A DNA stretch of 64,000 nt from Ooceraea biroi (lineage: Eukaryota; Arthropoda; Insecta; Hymenoptera; Formicidae). Under the pieces are notes generated by a model. That model was not told the origin of the DNA. It did not search any database and saw only the letters and a list, made by a program, of their open reading frames with translations. Positions 52,901 through 61,200 of the stretch are shown piece by piece (the stretch's first letter is position 1; each line of letters begins with the position of its first letter). The DNA is taken from assembly GCF_003672135.1 (NCBI RefSeq), contig NC_039509.1, forward strand, positions 15,882,663 to 15,946,662, in the 5' to 3' direction. The translations under genes and the position numbers were made by a program.

Positions 52901-55900
52901 TACTCCCGATACGTGAGGCGATACACATCCGGTCAAGAATGCGGTAGTACGTACTGCAAAGAGCTCGGCTGCAGGGAGCACTTCCACTGTCTAGACTGCA
53001 GCGGCAGGGTATTCGTGAAGAAGGAGGAGATGATCAGGCACTTCAAGTGGCACAAGAAGAGAGACGAGTCCTTGCAGCATGGCTTCATGAGATACTCGCC
53101 GACGGACGACTGTTCGGAAAAGCATCCCGGCCGGGCGTGTCCGCACAACAGAAAGCAAACTCACTACCACTGCATTCACGAGAATTGCGACAAGGTGTAC
53201 ATCTCGACGTCGGACGTGCAGATGCACGCGAATTACCATCGTAAGGACTCAGCCATCATACAGGAGGGCTTCCAGCGATTTCGAGCCACTGAGAGTTGCG
53301 CGACCGATCATTGTACATTTGCCGGCCAGCGAACTACGCACTTTCACTGTCGACGATCCGGCTGTCGGTTCACGTTCAAAAATAAGGCCGATATGGGTAA
53401 GGAATGGCGATTAACGCCCGCGTGATTAATGTTCCGTTCGCGCTCTAGGTCGAAACTGTCGTCAATCAGAAACCTTTCGCCGGAAACTTGACACGTTAAA
53501 CGTCAGACTTAATTTTTTTCTGCTGAGAAGCGATCCGATAAATTTTCGCTTAACGTATTTCATTATGTTGTCCTCGTTTCAGGCCGCTGCGAGATCTGAT
53601 CGACTGGTTTCCTTTGTTTTTCTAGACAAGCACAAATCTTACCACATCAAAGACGAGCAACTGTCACGCGACGGATTCAAGAAGTTCATGAAATCGGAAG
53701 CCTGCCCCTTCGATCAGTGCCGGTTCTCGCGAGTTTGCAATCACATTCACTGCATACGACCGCACTGCAGTTACGTTCTACACTCCTCCGGTCAACTCTT
53801 TTCGCACAAGCGGAAACACGAGCGTCACGAGTCGGAACTGGCTTACCGGAAGTACAAACAAGTCAGTGCTGTAGGCGGTATTCGACCACCAGGCTCGTGG
53901 GCGCCGGATGAATTGAGCGCCCAAAGTTTGTCCTTGAGCCTGAACGGTGAGAGCTCTAACGAGGGCAGAGGTTCTCCATCATTCTACTCCCTCGACGATT
54001 CCTTCCAAAGCGGGAGCGACCTCGCCATGGACCTTACCGCCCCGACTACTACTATTACCGCCAGTGGGAGTTCCGTTGGTCTCGATCAACAGCACCAGCA
54101 GCAACATCAGCAGACCCAACAACTCACCGCCACCGAATTGGCGTATCTGATACCAGCTACTGCGGAATGCACGTGCAATGTGGGCAGGGAACACCACCAC
54201 TGCGGACTGGACCGTTGTGGTGCCACCCTGAAGGATTCCCGCGAAGTCAGAGAACATCTAAAGGAACACGAGACGCAGGAACGCATAACGGACGCCTTTT
54301 TCGAAGAGGGCGGTTGCGACGACGGTTGTCCATATGCAAATAAAGAAAAGCATTATCACTGTAATTGGGAAAACTGTCGGGAGGTGATACTCTCCACTGA
54401 CAAGCCCTTCCGCAGACTACAGCATTACAAGATCCACGAATACAGTCGGCAACTGAACCTCTCTTGCTCCTCCCACGCTCTTTCGCCTGATGTCACGCTG
54501 ACCCACTTGACGAACATCGACGCAATGTTCAGGCGAAAGCGTGGCAGACCACCGAAGAATCGGGTGATTGAGATCTGGTCGGGCGGCGATTCCGCGTCGC
54601 ATACTCACGATTCGCCTCAGGCAATCTTCACGAGTTTCAAACTCCCCAAACCGCAGACTCCGAACCTGACGCCTAATCTGTTGATGGATGATCGCGAAGG
54701 TAGCGTGTCGCCGTCGAACAGTTTTGGCGAGCCTGAGGGCTTTGCCACTTACAATCCGGAAGGGTGTCCAGACACAGCCTGCGTACTCAGATCGACCAGG
54801 CACCATCATTGCTCGCAACCGCGATGCCACTTCTCCACTGATCGACCGGATCAGCTGCTCATGCATAGCAAGGACTTTCACGACAACGTCGACATACCGC
54901 CAGGCTTTGCCTTCTACGATAAGATGGTCGACTGTCGACTGTCTAGCTGTCACAGCAATCGCGTCAACCGACACTTCCACTGCACGAGACCCAATTGCGG
55001 ATACTCGTTTGTCAGGTACTCGACGATGGTGTTGCACGAAAAGCAGCATTCCAGTCATGCCGAGGCGGCTGGCATCTGCGGCCAGGAGTCGAACAATCAA
55101 GAGTGTCAAACGCAACCTCAATCGTTGGTCCAGGAGACAAAACCCAGGATTCAAGTGAAGAATCCCGCCGAGCTGATCGAAAAACCCGACGAGAGTTTGA
55201 CCGTGAGCGATCAGGAGAGCAGATCTATGCTCGAGGATAAGGAATCCGGATTGGCGAGTCCCGATAGCGGCAAGACTACCGGTAAGTACGAGAAAAAAGG
55301 AGCACGACTTTAGTATACTCTACTGTTAATTCGTGAGCGAGTTTCGTTTGTAGTAGTGATTTTCAGTTTTTCGAGAAACCCAACAAAGACTTCTCGAGTA
55401 CACATGCACGTTCCTCTGCACGTAGTCGCGCATCACAATCCATTCGTCGTTACACTTTTGCATTTGCCGTGAAAGTAGAACACCTCTTTGCTATTCCCTC
55501 GTTGTTTCTTGCGTTTCGTGAGATTGTTAGTTCCGTTGTTTTGTCTTCTCGTTGTACACAACTGTATATACGGTGGTTGTATTTATAGCGGGCGGTATAT
55601 TTGAAGTGTTGGTTGTTTGGTTGATTGTTGCTAGTGGTGAGGGCGGCTGGCACCTATTATCCGGTTAGCGGACCGCCGAGCGAACCCGCACTTCCGGGCG
55701 TCGTGCTATCCATGCGAACTTCCGTGCACCAAGGTTCGTCTCTCTTTTGGACCAGGTTTTGCGCTTTTCAGAGTGTTCCGTATCAGTAAATTAGTTCTCG
55801 TTTGTCTCACGCGCTCGCGGGCATATTGGTGCGGATTCAGATAAATATTTAACATTGCAGAATCACCAGTCATGCCGTCTATGAGCTCCAATTCACCGCA

Positions 55901-57389
55901 CACGCTTTATGGACCTGAGCAAAGCTGCAGTAGACCATTCTGCAAGCTGAAACGCAAGAATCACTATCACTGTAATGCGTGTAATCAGGCCTTCTCAGAA
56001 TTGGACCGTCTGGTCGCGCACATAGCGAAACACTCGACCGGTGCTATTCTCAGCCAGCAACAACATGACATGGTCAGTCCGTCGCCTAATCAGTTGCAGC
56101 ACGATTACATCGCGCAGCTGTCGCAGAAGCACGACTTCATGTCGTCGAACGTTCAGATGGCCCAGAACATTCAGAACTTCCAAAACCAAATGCAGCGGCA
56201 GATGCAGCAGACCCTCAGCCAGCAGTCCCAGTCGAAAGACATCAAGCTGGAGAAGCCAAGGTGCAGCACTGACATCGGCGTGCAGAACGTCCCGAAAGTC
56301 AAGCGAGAACCACTCGAGATCGCCAGCAGGGAAGAAGGGAACAATTCGGCAATGGATAATCACGAAAACGGGCAGTTGCCGCAACCACCGATCCAGACCA
56401 CCAACATGCAGCAGCCTGCGGTACCAACGAATTTCGAGCTCGATCTCAGCCACGGCTTTCATTTTCCGAGCCCTGCTGTGATGGCGGCCATCACAAACCA
56501 GCAGATCGCCCTGATGAACCAGGCTTTGCCGCCATTTCTTCAGCACGGCGGAATGTACGCCGGTGGACCTGGACTGATGTTCGCGCCTGGTTTACCACCG
56601 ACAAATTTTCTGCCACCTACGAGAGATGAGAATCCCTTGGCTTCGCTGGCAGCTAACCTTAATCTGAATAAGAGATCTTTGTCGCCGTCGGACGCTAATT
56701 CGCCAGAAGCTAAGAAGCAGAGGCTTCATCATTCGATGCGTATGTTGAAGGACGAGCCTGTGCCAGAGGGATACGTCAGGTTCGTATTATTGTTTCTGTG
56801 TTTTCTTCCAAACACACTCGTAAATAAGAAACTTGAAATTTGATATTATTCCTATCAATTTATTTACTTTAATCATTATTACAGATTCAGATTCAACGAA
56901 GACTGCAGGTACCCTCATTGCGGCTACAGAGAGCATCAGACTCACTTCCACTGCATGCGCCAGGACTGCGGTTACTCGTTCTGCGACAAAACCCGCTTCG
57001 TGCAGCATACTGCTAGGCACGAGCGGCTAGACACCTTGATGGGCGGTGACTTTCAGCAATACCGGGCTAACGTGCCCTGCGGCAGAGCTCAATGCGCGTA
57101 CACGACTTCCCTTGGGTCAATGCAGAACAAGGCATCGCACTTTCACTGTTTGAAATGCGATTTTGTTTGCACGGACACGAACAAAGTGGTCGCGCATCGG
57201 CGACAGCACGCCAAGCTAGATAGCATCGCGGCTGCGGGTTTCCAGAAGTTTACGCCCAGTCAACCTTGCGGTGGCGTGCAGTGCCAACACTCCGGCAAGC
57301 AGACGCACTATCACTGCCTGCAGTGTCAGTACGCGGTGTTGGGTCTGGCGCAGATGTCGGCGCACAAGTACCGACACCTTGACACGTAA
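13530..57389 (+). CDS. cas: castor zinc-finger transcription factor (8 joined exons)
   Basis: The exons join at 13530-13973, 14153-14447, 29455-29879, 32547-32610, 52821-53396, 53626-55281, 55861-56779 and 56885-57389, all with GT-AG introns and matching phases, giving 1627 residues. Castor/CASZ1 proteins are nuclear DNA-binding regulators; Drosophila castor sets late temporal identity in neuroblasts. I count twelve bipartite modules, each roughly C-x4-C...H-x-H followed by C-x2/4-C-x12-H-x3-H. They lie at residues 450-487, 507-549, 569-608, 628-666, 783-816, 832-872, 982-1020, 1038-1076, 1176-1211, 1467-1505, 1525-1568 and 1588-1624. Other motifs are PMDLS at 106-110, glutamine-rich 300-322, and an AT-hook-like basic stretch at 904-914. 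The ATG at 13530 is the first in frame after a stop at 13473-13475. A possible acceptor CAG ends at 13524, so an upstream coding exon cannot be excluded. Confidence 0.9.
14153..14447 (+). CDS. cas: castor exon 2 (residues 149-247, split codon)
   Basis: The acceptor is GGGGCTTTCAG and the donor CAAG|GTGAGT. The exon enters in phase 0 and leaves after the first base of a glycine codon, which exon 3 completes. It encodes a serine-rich and acidic stretch. A probable amphipathic helix follows (MREYAESTMQELLAIYGL), which looks like a structured, non-finger segment. Intron 1 before it is only 179 bp. Confidence 0.88.
15429..15443. repeat. (GC)n alternating tract
   Basis: An uninterrupted GC alternation of 15 bp, the kind of sequence that can adopt Z-DNA. 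Confidence 0.85.
18439..18455. repeat. (TC)n microsatellite
   Basis: About eight TC units inside a longer pyrimidine-rich stretch. Confidence 0.85.
21091..21131. repeat. Compound (GTC)n(TTC)n microsatellite
   Basis: Several GTC/CGT triplets run directly into about seven TTC triplets, then a CT-rich tail. Confidence 0.9.
22107..22172. repeat. CT-rich microsatellite tract
   Basis: A pure TC run at 22107-22123 passes into interrupted CTTT/CTCT repeats. It causes the arginine/glutamate-rich spurious frame on the minus strand. Confidence 0.85.
29455..29879 (+). CDS. cas: castor exon 3, glutamine/proline-rich (residues 247-388)
   Basis: The acceptor CTTGCAG leads into GA, completing the glycine codon begun in exon 2. 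The donor is AGG|GTAAAT, phase 0. Residues 251-254 read VKVE, a SUMO-consensus site. A proline/serine segment follows (PGSPPTPPHTPQSP). Next comes a glutamine-rich run coded mostly by CAG/CAA (300-322), then two similar leucine/glutamine repeats, NPALAQLLQQNP (339-350) and NPQLAQLLQQN (356-366). Such composition is typical of transcriptional regulatory domains. The CAG-rich part is a likely site of length polymorphism. Confidence 0.9.
29880..32546 (+). other. cas: castor intron 3 (2.7 kb), no gene seen
   Basis: It starts GTAAAT and ends TTTCTTTTAG. A very CT-rich stretch at about 30930-31210 gives long low-complexity open frames in several registers, which I do not accept as genes. Confidence 0.75.
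32547..32610 (+). CDS. cas: castor exon 4, 64-nt exon (residues 389-410)
   Basis: This very short exon sits between TTTTAG and GTGAGT. It reads VPPTIASLAAMKVEAADPKVS plus one base of an alanine codon finished by exon 5. It enters in phase 0 and leaves in phase 1, so exon 3 cannot join exon 5 in frame without it. Residues 399-402 (MKVE) form another SUMO-consensus site. The exon is supported by splice signals at both ends, frame continuity on both sides and its sensible peptide. Confidence 0.85.
33660..33690 (+). repeat. G-quadruplex-capable G tract
   Basis: Five runs of three or more G lie in 31 bp (33660-33665, 33670-33672, 33680-33682, 33684-33686, 33688-33690). The last four fit the canonical G3N1-7 pattern. 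Confidence 0.6.
34509..34522. repeat. (TA)n microsatellite in a GA-rich stretch
   Basis: Seven TA units follow four GA units. The downstream region to about 34690 is GA-rich. Confidence 0.9.
35358..35430 (+). promoter_or_regulatory. POU octamer beside a 10-bp inverted repeat
   Basis: ATTTGCAT at 35358-35365 is a perfect POU octamer. Forty bases on, ATGAACCATG (35405-35414) and CATGGTTCAT (35421-35430) form a perfect inverted repeat around AATATG, which creates an ATATGCAT half-match. Regulatory function is inferred only. Confidence 0.3.
36484..36500. repeat. (ATGT)n microsatellite
   Basis: Four ATGT units followed by an inverse CATAC. Confidence 0.85.
39516..40397. mobile_element. Non-autonomous DNA transposon with 16-bp perfect TIRs, 882 bp
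   Basis: CATCCCGACTAGAAAT at 39516-39531 is matched exactly in inverse by ATTTCTAGTCGGGATG at 40382-40397. The left subterminal region repeats ATCAGG/CCTGAT as three small palindromes (CCTGATCAGG; TATCAGGTCCTGATA; ATCAGGACCTGAT). The right half carries more scattered GTCAGGT/GGTCCTTA motifs, consistent with subterminal transposase-binding repeats. There is no transposase coding frame. I could not see an obvious target-site duplication, so the superfamily stays open. It is AT-richer than the surrounding intron. Confidence 0.7.
39749..39799. repeat. 31-nt near-perfect palindrome flanked by 10-bp direct repeats
   Basis: The arms TTAGAACATATACTA (39759-39773) and TAGTATATGTTCTAA (39775-39789) are exact inverse complements around a single C. 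GTAAGAGTCC stands immediately on both sides (39749-39758 and 39790-39799). It lies inside the 882-bp TIR element and looks like a tiny insertion with a 10-bp target duplication, or a fold-back repair product. Confidence 0.75.
42326..42354. repeat. (GT)n interrupted microsatellite
   Basis: GT repeats with occasional A and C interruptions, preceded by a GA-rich region at about 42160-42240. Confidence 0.85.
42511..42560. repeat. 30-bp period tandem repeat, about 1.7 copies
   Basis: ATTTTCTACAAGAAATAAA at 42511 recurs at 42541 with one difference. Confidence 0.7.
44740..44904 (+). repeat. Cluster of GAGGGGGT motifs
   Basis: CGAGGGGGT occurs exactly at 44763-44771, 44868-44876 and 44896-44904, and GGAGGGGGT at 44740-44748. 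The last copy continues into further G runs, giving strong local G skew. A (GC)8 tract lies between copies at 44777-44792. It may be a zinc-finger-bound or quadruplex-forming patch. Function is unknown. Confidence 0.5.
46933..46962. repeat. mariner terminal inverted repeat (transposase 3' side)
   Basis: It matches the other end at 29 of 30 positions and is followed inward by a run of T. Confidence 0.93.
47012..48034 (-). pseudogene. mariner transposase pseudogene
   Basis: Read from ATG at 48034, the eighth codon is TAG (48011-48013). The frame then stays open with the helix-turn-helix region (CEYWFRRFKSGD), WVRHQL and VTGNEKWIYF. A 1-nt deletion occurs near 47519-47521, after which the expected PGEPSTSTP...VMLCIWWD segment reads in another frame. 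A second indel lies at about 47444, and the C-terminal part continues with LLRDNARPD and YSPDIAPCDYYLF to a TAA at 47012-47014. In the DD34D triad the first aspartate, normally in TGDEKW, is asparagine here (codon 47570-47572, GAT to AAT). The second and third aspartates remain. With one nonsense codon, two frameshifts and a lost catalytic residue it cannot make active enzyme. The remnant spans about 341 codons, near the usual mariner length of about 345. Confidence 0.93.
48176..48205. repeat. mariner terminal inverted repeat (transposase 5' side)
   Basis: Inverse partner of 46933-46962 with one mismatch, flanked outward by TA. Confidence 0.93.
50834..50986. repeat. Four consecutive hairpins in 153 bp
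   Basis: The inverted repeats are CGTAAC/GTTACG (50834-50850), GCCGGCG/CGCCGGC (50908-50933), the perfect palindrome CTGATTCGAATCAG (50942-50955), and TTAGTTTT/AAAACTAA around GCGT (50967-50986). All arms are exact. No element ends or genes are recognised around them. Confidence 0.6.
52821..53396 (+). CDS. cas: castor exon 5, finger modules 1-3 (residues 410-602)
   Basis: The acceptor CTTGTTGCAG is followed by CT, finishing the alanine codon from exon 4. The donor ATGG|GTAAGG leaves in phase 1. After a family-typical lead-in (PIIDYSRYVRRYTSGQECGS) come module 1 (cysteine 450 to histidine 487), module 2 (507-549) and most of module 3 (569 onwards), whose last two histidines are encoded by exon 6. 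Modules are joined by a linker pattern GF-x-x-[FY]-x4-C, for example GFMRYSPTDDC and GFQRFRATESC. Confidence 0.95.
53626..55281 (+). CDS. cas: castor exon 6, finger modules 3-8 and AT-hook (residues 602-1154)
   Basis: The acceptor TTTGTTTTTCTAG joins exon 5 to give ADMDKHKSYH, restoring the histidine pair of module 3. The donor ACCG|GTAAGT leaves in phase 1. It encodes module 4 (628-666), then a serine- and glutamine-rich spacer with AMDLT (735-739). Modules 5 (783-816) and 6 (832-872) follow. A basic RRKRGRPPKNR stretch comes next (904-914, nt 54531-54563), matching an AT-hook core and also a nuclear-localisation signal. Modules 7 (982-1020) and 8 (1038-1076) precede an acidic serine-rich tail. 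Reading through the donor would add GKYEKKGARL and stop at 55311-55313. Confidence 0.95.
55282..55860 (+). other. cas: castor intron 6 (579 bp), probably with a cassette exon
   Basis: It starts GTAAGT and ends TTAACATTGCAG. It contains the 99-nt candidate exon at 55635-55733. If that exon is used, the interval splits into introns of 353 and 127 bp. Confidence 0.8.
55635..55733 (+). CDS. cas: Candidate symmetric cassette exon of castor (33 codons)
   Basis: The acceptor TTGATTGTTGCTAG precedes it and AAG|GTTCGT follows. It is 99 nt long, starts and ends in phase 1, and therefore fits exactly between exon 6 and exon 7. In that frame it has no stop and reads VVRAAGTYYPVSGPPSEPAL, then PGVVLSMRTSVHQ. 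The proline/valine-rich composition looks coding-like, unlike the AT-rich intron around it. The donor GTTCGT is weak but is identical to the one exon 7 uses. Including it would make a 1660-residue protein. No transcript evidence is available here. Confidence 0.55.
55861..56779 (+). CDS. cas: castor exon 7, finger module 9 (residues 1154-1460)
   Basis: The acceptor AACATTGCAG leads into AA, completing a glutamate codon from exon 6. The donor GTCAG|GTTCGT leaves in phase 2. It holds module 9 (1176-1211) and then a glutamine/methionine-rich low-complexity stretch. Three SUMO-consensus sites follow: IKLE (1281-1284), VKRE (1300-1303) and LKDE (1449-1452). A basic PEAKKQRL nuclear-localisation-like segment precedes the last of these. 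The family-typical EGYVRFRFNEDC spans the junction with exon 8, fixing the splice site. Retaining intron 7 would stop translation at 56841-56843, losing modules 10-12. Confidence 0.95.
56885..57389 (+). CDS. cas: castor exon 8, finger modules 10-12 and stop (residues 1460-1627)
   Basis: The acceptor ATTATTACAG gives AG|A at the arginine codon. Modules 10 (1467-1505), 11 (1525-1568) and 12 (1588-1624) follow in close succession, linked by DFQQYRANVPC and GFQKFTPSQPC. The protein ends three residues after the last zinc-binding histidine, with TAA at 57387-57389. All zinc-ligand cysteines and histidines appear intact. Intron 7 before it is only 105 bp. Confidence 0.95.
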
Positions 57390-57435
57390 CGATCTCCCAT
57401 AGAAGTCCTGCGCGCGGCAGGAGTAAAATTATCTT

Positions 57436-57743
57436 GGTCCCTGTAGACATTCCTTAGAGAATGACGCGGCCATCTTCCCCCGACTAGGTGAATCGAACGA
57501 AACCTCGGTAGGGGGCTAGTCAGCGACTTCGTCACAATTCGATGCCCACCGTCGATGATTGTCGCGCGAAAAAGGAAGTCAGAGATGGTCATCCGCGAAA
57601 ATTCCGGAAGAGGCCCATAAAAGACAGATTCCTAGTCCCTATAGACATTCCCCAAAAGATCACTCGAGTGCCTCGATCATTCACGATCGAGCGATGTTCC
57701 TGGTAATGTGGATGATCAGTGACAACCGATAGGGGGCTAGTCA
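57436..57743 (+). repeat. cas: Duplicated paired-block module just after the castor stop
   Basis: Copy 1 has GGTCCCTGTAGACATTCC (57436-57453) and GGTAGGGGGCTAGTCA (57507-57522). Copy 2 has AGTCCCTATAGACATTCC (57634-57651) and GATAGGGGGCTAGTCA (57728-57743). In copy 2 the outer parts can pair (CTAGTCCCTAT with ATAGGGGGCTAG), enclosing a small perfect hairpin CTCGATC/GATCGAG. Copy 1 pairs less well. The sequence between the blocks has diverged while the blocks stayed alike. Confidence 0.7.
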
Positions 57744-58278
57744 ATAACATTTTACCTTCGGGATGAATACTGATAGGTCAAGGCTTTTTCAAGTCGAGGT
57801 ACATCTGCTGTTTCGCGGCTATGTCGAGGAAACGTTGAGGCAACTCGGTCTCTCCGTACTTAGGGTCTGAACAGTGAAATGAACCGACAATGAAGACTCG
57901 GGAAACGATCGTTGTCGAGCAATCTTTTCAGATTCTCTTTTAAGGGCAAACGACACGGAACCTTGATACGGAGCAAATTTAACCGAGCGTTCATACAGTC
58001 GAATCTCGGAATAGAATTCCACTAATGCCTTGAGAATCGAGAACGAGGGCGGGAGACGCGAGAACGAAGCGTGTGGCGCGTAGCACCTAAGACAATAATA
58101 TGAAGACAAGCCTATAGCGTAGCTTTAGCGCGAAAAAAGACAAACTATAATATTTAAGAAGAGAAGAAAAGAGTAACCTTGTACATTTTTTCCTTTGTTA
58201 GTATCGTTCTGTGTACCCTCCGCATGAATAGTCATTACGACGATCTAGACTATAGAATAGTTTGATGCATTGCCCACA

Positions 58279-58284
58279 AATAAA
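58279..58284 (+). terminator. cas: First canonical AATAAA poly(A) signal after castor
   Basis: AATAAA lies 890 nt after the stop codon. Later candidates are at 59824, 60123, 60181 and 61769. Which one is used cannot be told from sequence. Confidence 0.4.
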
Positions 58285-61200
58285 ACATGAAGCAAATAGG
58301 GAAAAAACAATACTACAAAGCAGGAAGATACAATCGGCGATACAATCTGACTGGAATTCTCTATATGTTGCAAACCAGCGAGAATCAATGCGGCAAATTC
58401 GCGCTTCAGCGTTGAGACTGGAGAAGCGAGGGGAAGATATCTTTTTCCTATCGTCTAGACTGCGAAATTAAGAAATGCCTATTGCGTTATGTCGGCAGTG
58501 TGTTAATGTCTTCGTTGCACAATCGATAACATGAGAAGACGCAATAATAGTTATTAATATTTCTGTAATCTTGCTCGGTTTTTATTTTCTTGGTATTGTT
58601 TTGATCTCGTCACATTTAAATTTCGGAAACAGTTATACACTCTCATATATGGATCTTTTCATTATGAAGAACTCCGTTACTTGTCTAATTAATGGTTGAT
58701 TGTGCAACGACGATGATCTAACGTAACATTGAATACTCATGAACCTGGCCAGATAAAAAGAAATAACTTTCGGGATATGGATTGCATTCTGGAGGGTACG
58801 CGACGGATATTACAAGCAGTATTGATAAACTGAGAATTAACTAGAAAGACTGCGAGCCGATATACGAGAACGGAATGAGAACAGAGCGACGATCGTTGAA
58901 CGATCAAATTGAAAAAAAAAGAATTAATATGTCAGAGACAAGAATTAGATGTATATGTTGCGGAAAGAGAAATTATATTCGAGATTATATTCTAAAACGC
59001 GGTCGCTGATCGACATAATGCAAAGCTGTTTAATATATGTATGTGTATAGTGTATATGTGTATTCTGATTGATATGAATTATTCAAGAGAAGAATAGATT
59101 TCTCGCGCTTCTGTTCGTCAAGCACATTCAACAGCGATATCTGAAATCTGTTCATTTTTATTTGGCATAAAGCTTATTTTTGCTCGTGACTTCGCCGCAT
59201 ACTCCGCGTCACATCGACAGCAGTTTTTCTTACATTTTCTTTCACGCTGCTGTTTTTTTTAGATCAAGAGTATTTTTGCTTTTTTTTTATCTTCATACGC
59301 ACACTGCGTCAAGGAAAGGTGGAAGTCATTGCATTAACTGGTTTTATCTTTGAGACGAGATACGGTTCGTTTGCACGTAGGACGACGGAGAGAGATAATA
59401 ACGCCGGATGAATGATAAGAAGTATCCGGCGTGGTTGCCGTATGTATGTTCTTGTATGGAGGCCAGAGATGACGCATACATATTTCCTTGGCGAATATTA
59501 GAATGGAAAATGTAATCCGCGACAACGGGAGACGCGCTAGGGTGCCTTCAGGATTTTTCTCCGAACTCTTTTAGGACCGTGCCTTAGCGACTTAACGTAC
59601 AATGGACACAAAGTTATTCATTCAATAGTAGCGGCAGAAATAGTAAAGCAACAATCAGATCATTATCCACACCTGTTTGCGCAGCCGTAGCTATGATTGA
59701 ATTTCGGAGCAGAATATCGTCAATCGCGGTTTAGAGCGGAAGACTGAGTCCCAATTTTGAACTGACGACAAATTCCTAACACGATCATCGATTTCGATGA
59801 TTATACGGTATGGTTCCTGAATCAATAAACATTCTTTCTGAATTACTGTAACCGACTGACCGGAAGGCGATCATAGACTTGATAACTGGAGGACGTTAGT
59901 GCCTTACGTCAGACTAGACAAAACGCCGCAAACTGTATCCGCCGACATTTATAATAGAAGGCATGTTTTTACATTTTTTAAGAGATATCTACTGACTTGT
60001 TTCAACAAAATTACTGAATTGCTACGAATCATCGTCGAGAGGAATTTTCAAACCTATGTAGATCTCGAGAGGTGATACAATTTCGTTACTATTACAATAT
60101 TAAAGAGTTTCTTAGAATTGCCAATAAAAAAGCTCGACTCATAGTTGTTTTTTCTGAATATATTGCGTTATGAATATTTTAATAAAGATGAAAAAATCTC
60201 GCGCGCTCTCTGTGTTGCAGCAAAACAGCAGTTTGTCATAAATAATTTACAATGTTTTAATTTCCGACATCATCATAATGAAAATGTGTCTGCCCTGTAA
60301 ACTACGATTTTTTTTGTTTTTGTTTTGTTCGTTTTCGCTCGTAATAAGCGAAGATGATAGTGGCCAGTCCGTATTCTAATTTATGTTATAGACCTTGGTC
60401 ATTCTCTGAATCGTAAAAAGATATCTCGTATCCACCAACGTATGCGTTGCTACTATCAAAGTTCATACCAGGCAAAGATGTATACGAATACTTTATACTT
60501 TATCGAAAAGAGATCATACGAAATATCACATATCGAGAAGTCGCAATGTTCTGCTTCAGCAGAGGAACATCAGTTGCGTAACGACAATATAACTGCGAAG
60601 TATAACGATTATAAGACGCCATGTATAAAAAATGAACATTTTGAGTAATAACGAGAAGGCTGTTTACTTTAATTAGACACATCTTGCATCCATGTGACCC
60701 ATAGTCCGCAAAAGATATGACGATGAAATGTTAAAACCGGATTTCTTGGCAACAAAGTTCACGAAGAGGTTTCAGAAAGTTTGTTTTCAAATAGAATGAT
60801 ACTTGATCACCTTGCACACCTTGATCTTCCATTTTATAATATTTATAGACTCATAAATAGCCAAGTGAGACGAATTCGCGATGAGCCCAGATGGACCGAT
60901 TATATTTACACGTAAAGCGATGGATCGAGTGGATTCGGTGGAGACAGCTCGAAGGGAGGAATCCTGGTTGGTTTTCCTGAAATATTACAATAGTAGAGCA
61001 TTCCAATAGCGAGTCGGTAGTCATCGAACTTGTCCACGTGGACGGTGCGTCGCTCTTACGTGGCGATTTATCAAAAATCGCGGGGAAAGTTCGTCGGTTT
61101 TGCGCGGTATCGCGTGTCGCATCGGCGATGTAACACGATAGCGAATCGGACATCAACCCCAGAGTAGCAGGAGAAGAAAACGAGTACGAGATTCGAAGAT

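Noticed and set aside
53565..53625. Alternative acceptor TTTCAG at 53582 for castor exon 6
   Set aside because: Joining exon 5 there puts the frame out and meets a stop within a few codons. The acceptor TTTTTCTAG restores the module 3 histidines exactly.
54417..55154. 245-codon minus-strand open frame opposite castor exon 6
   Set aside because: It is the antisense shadow of a strongly supported coding exon.
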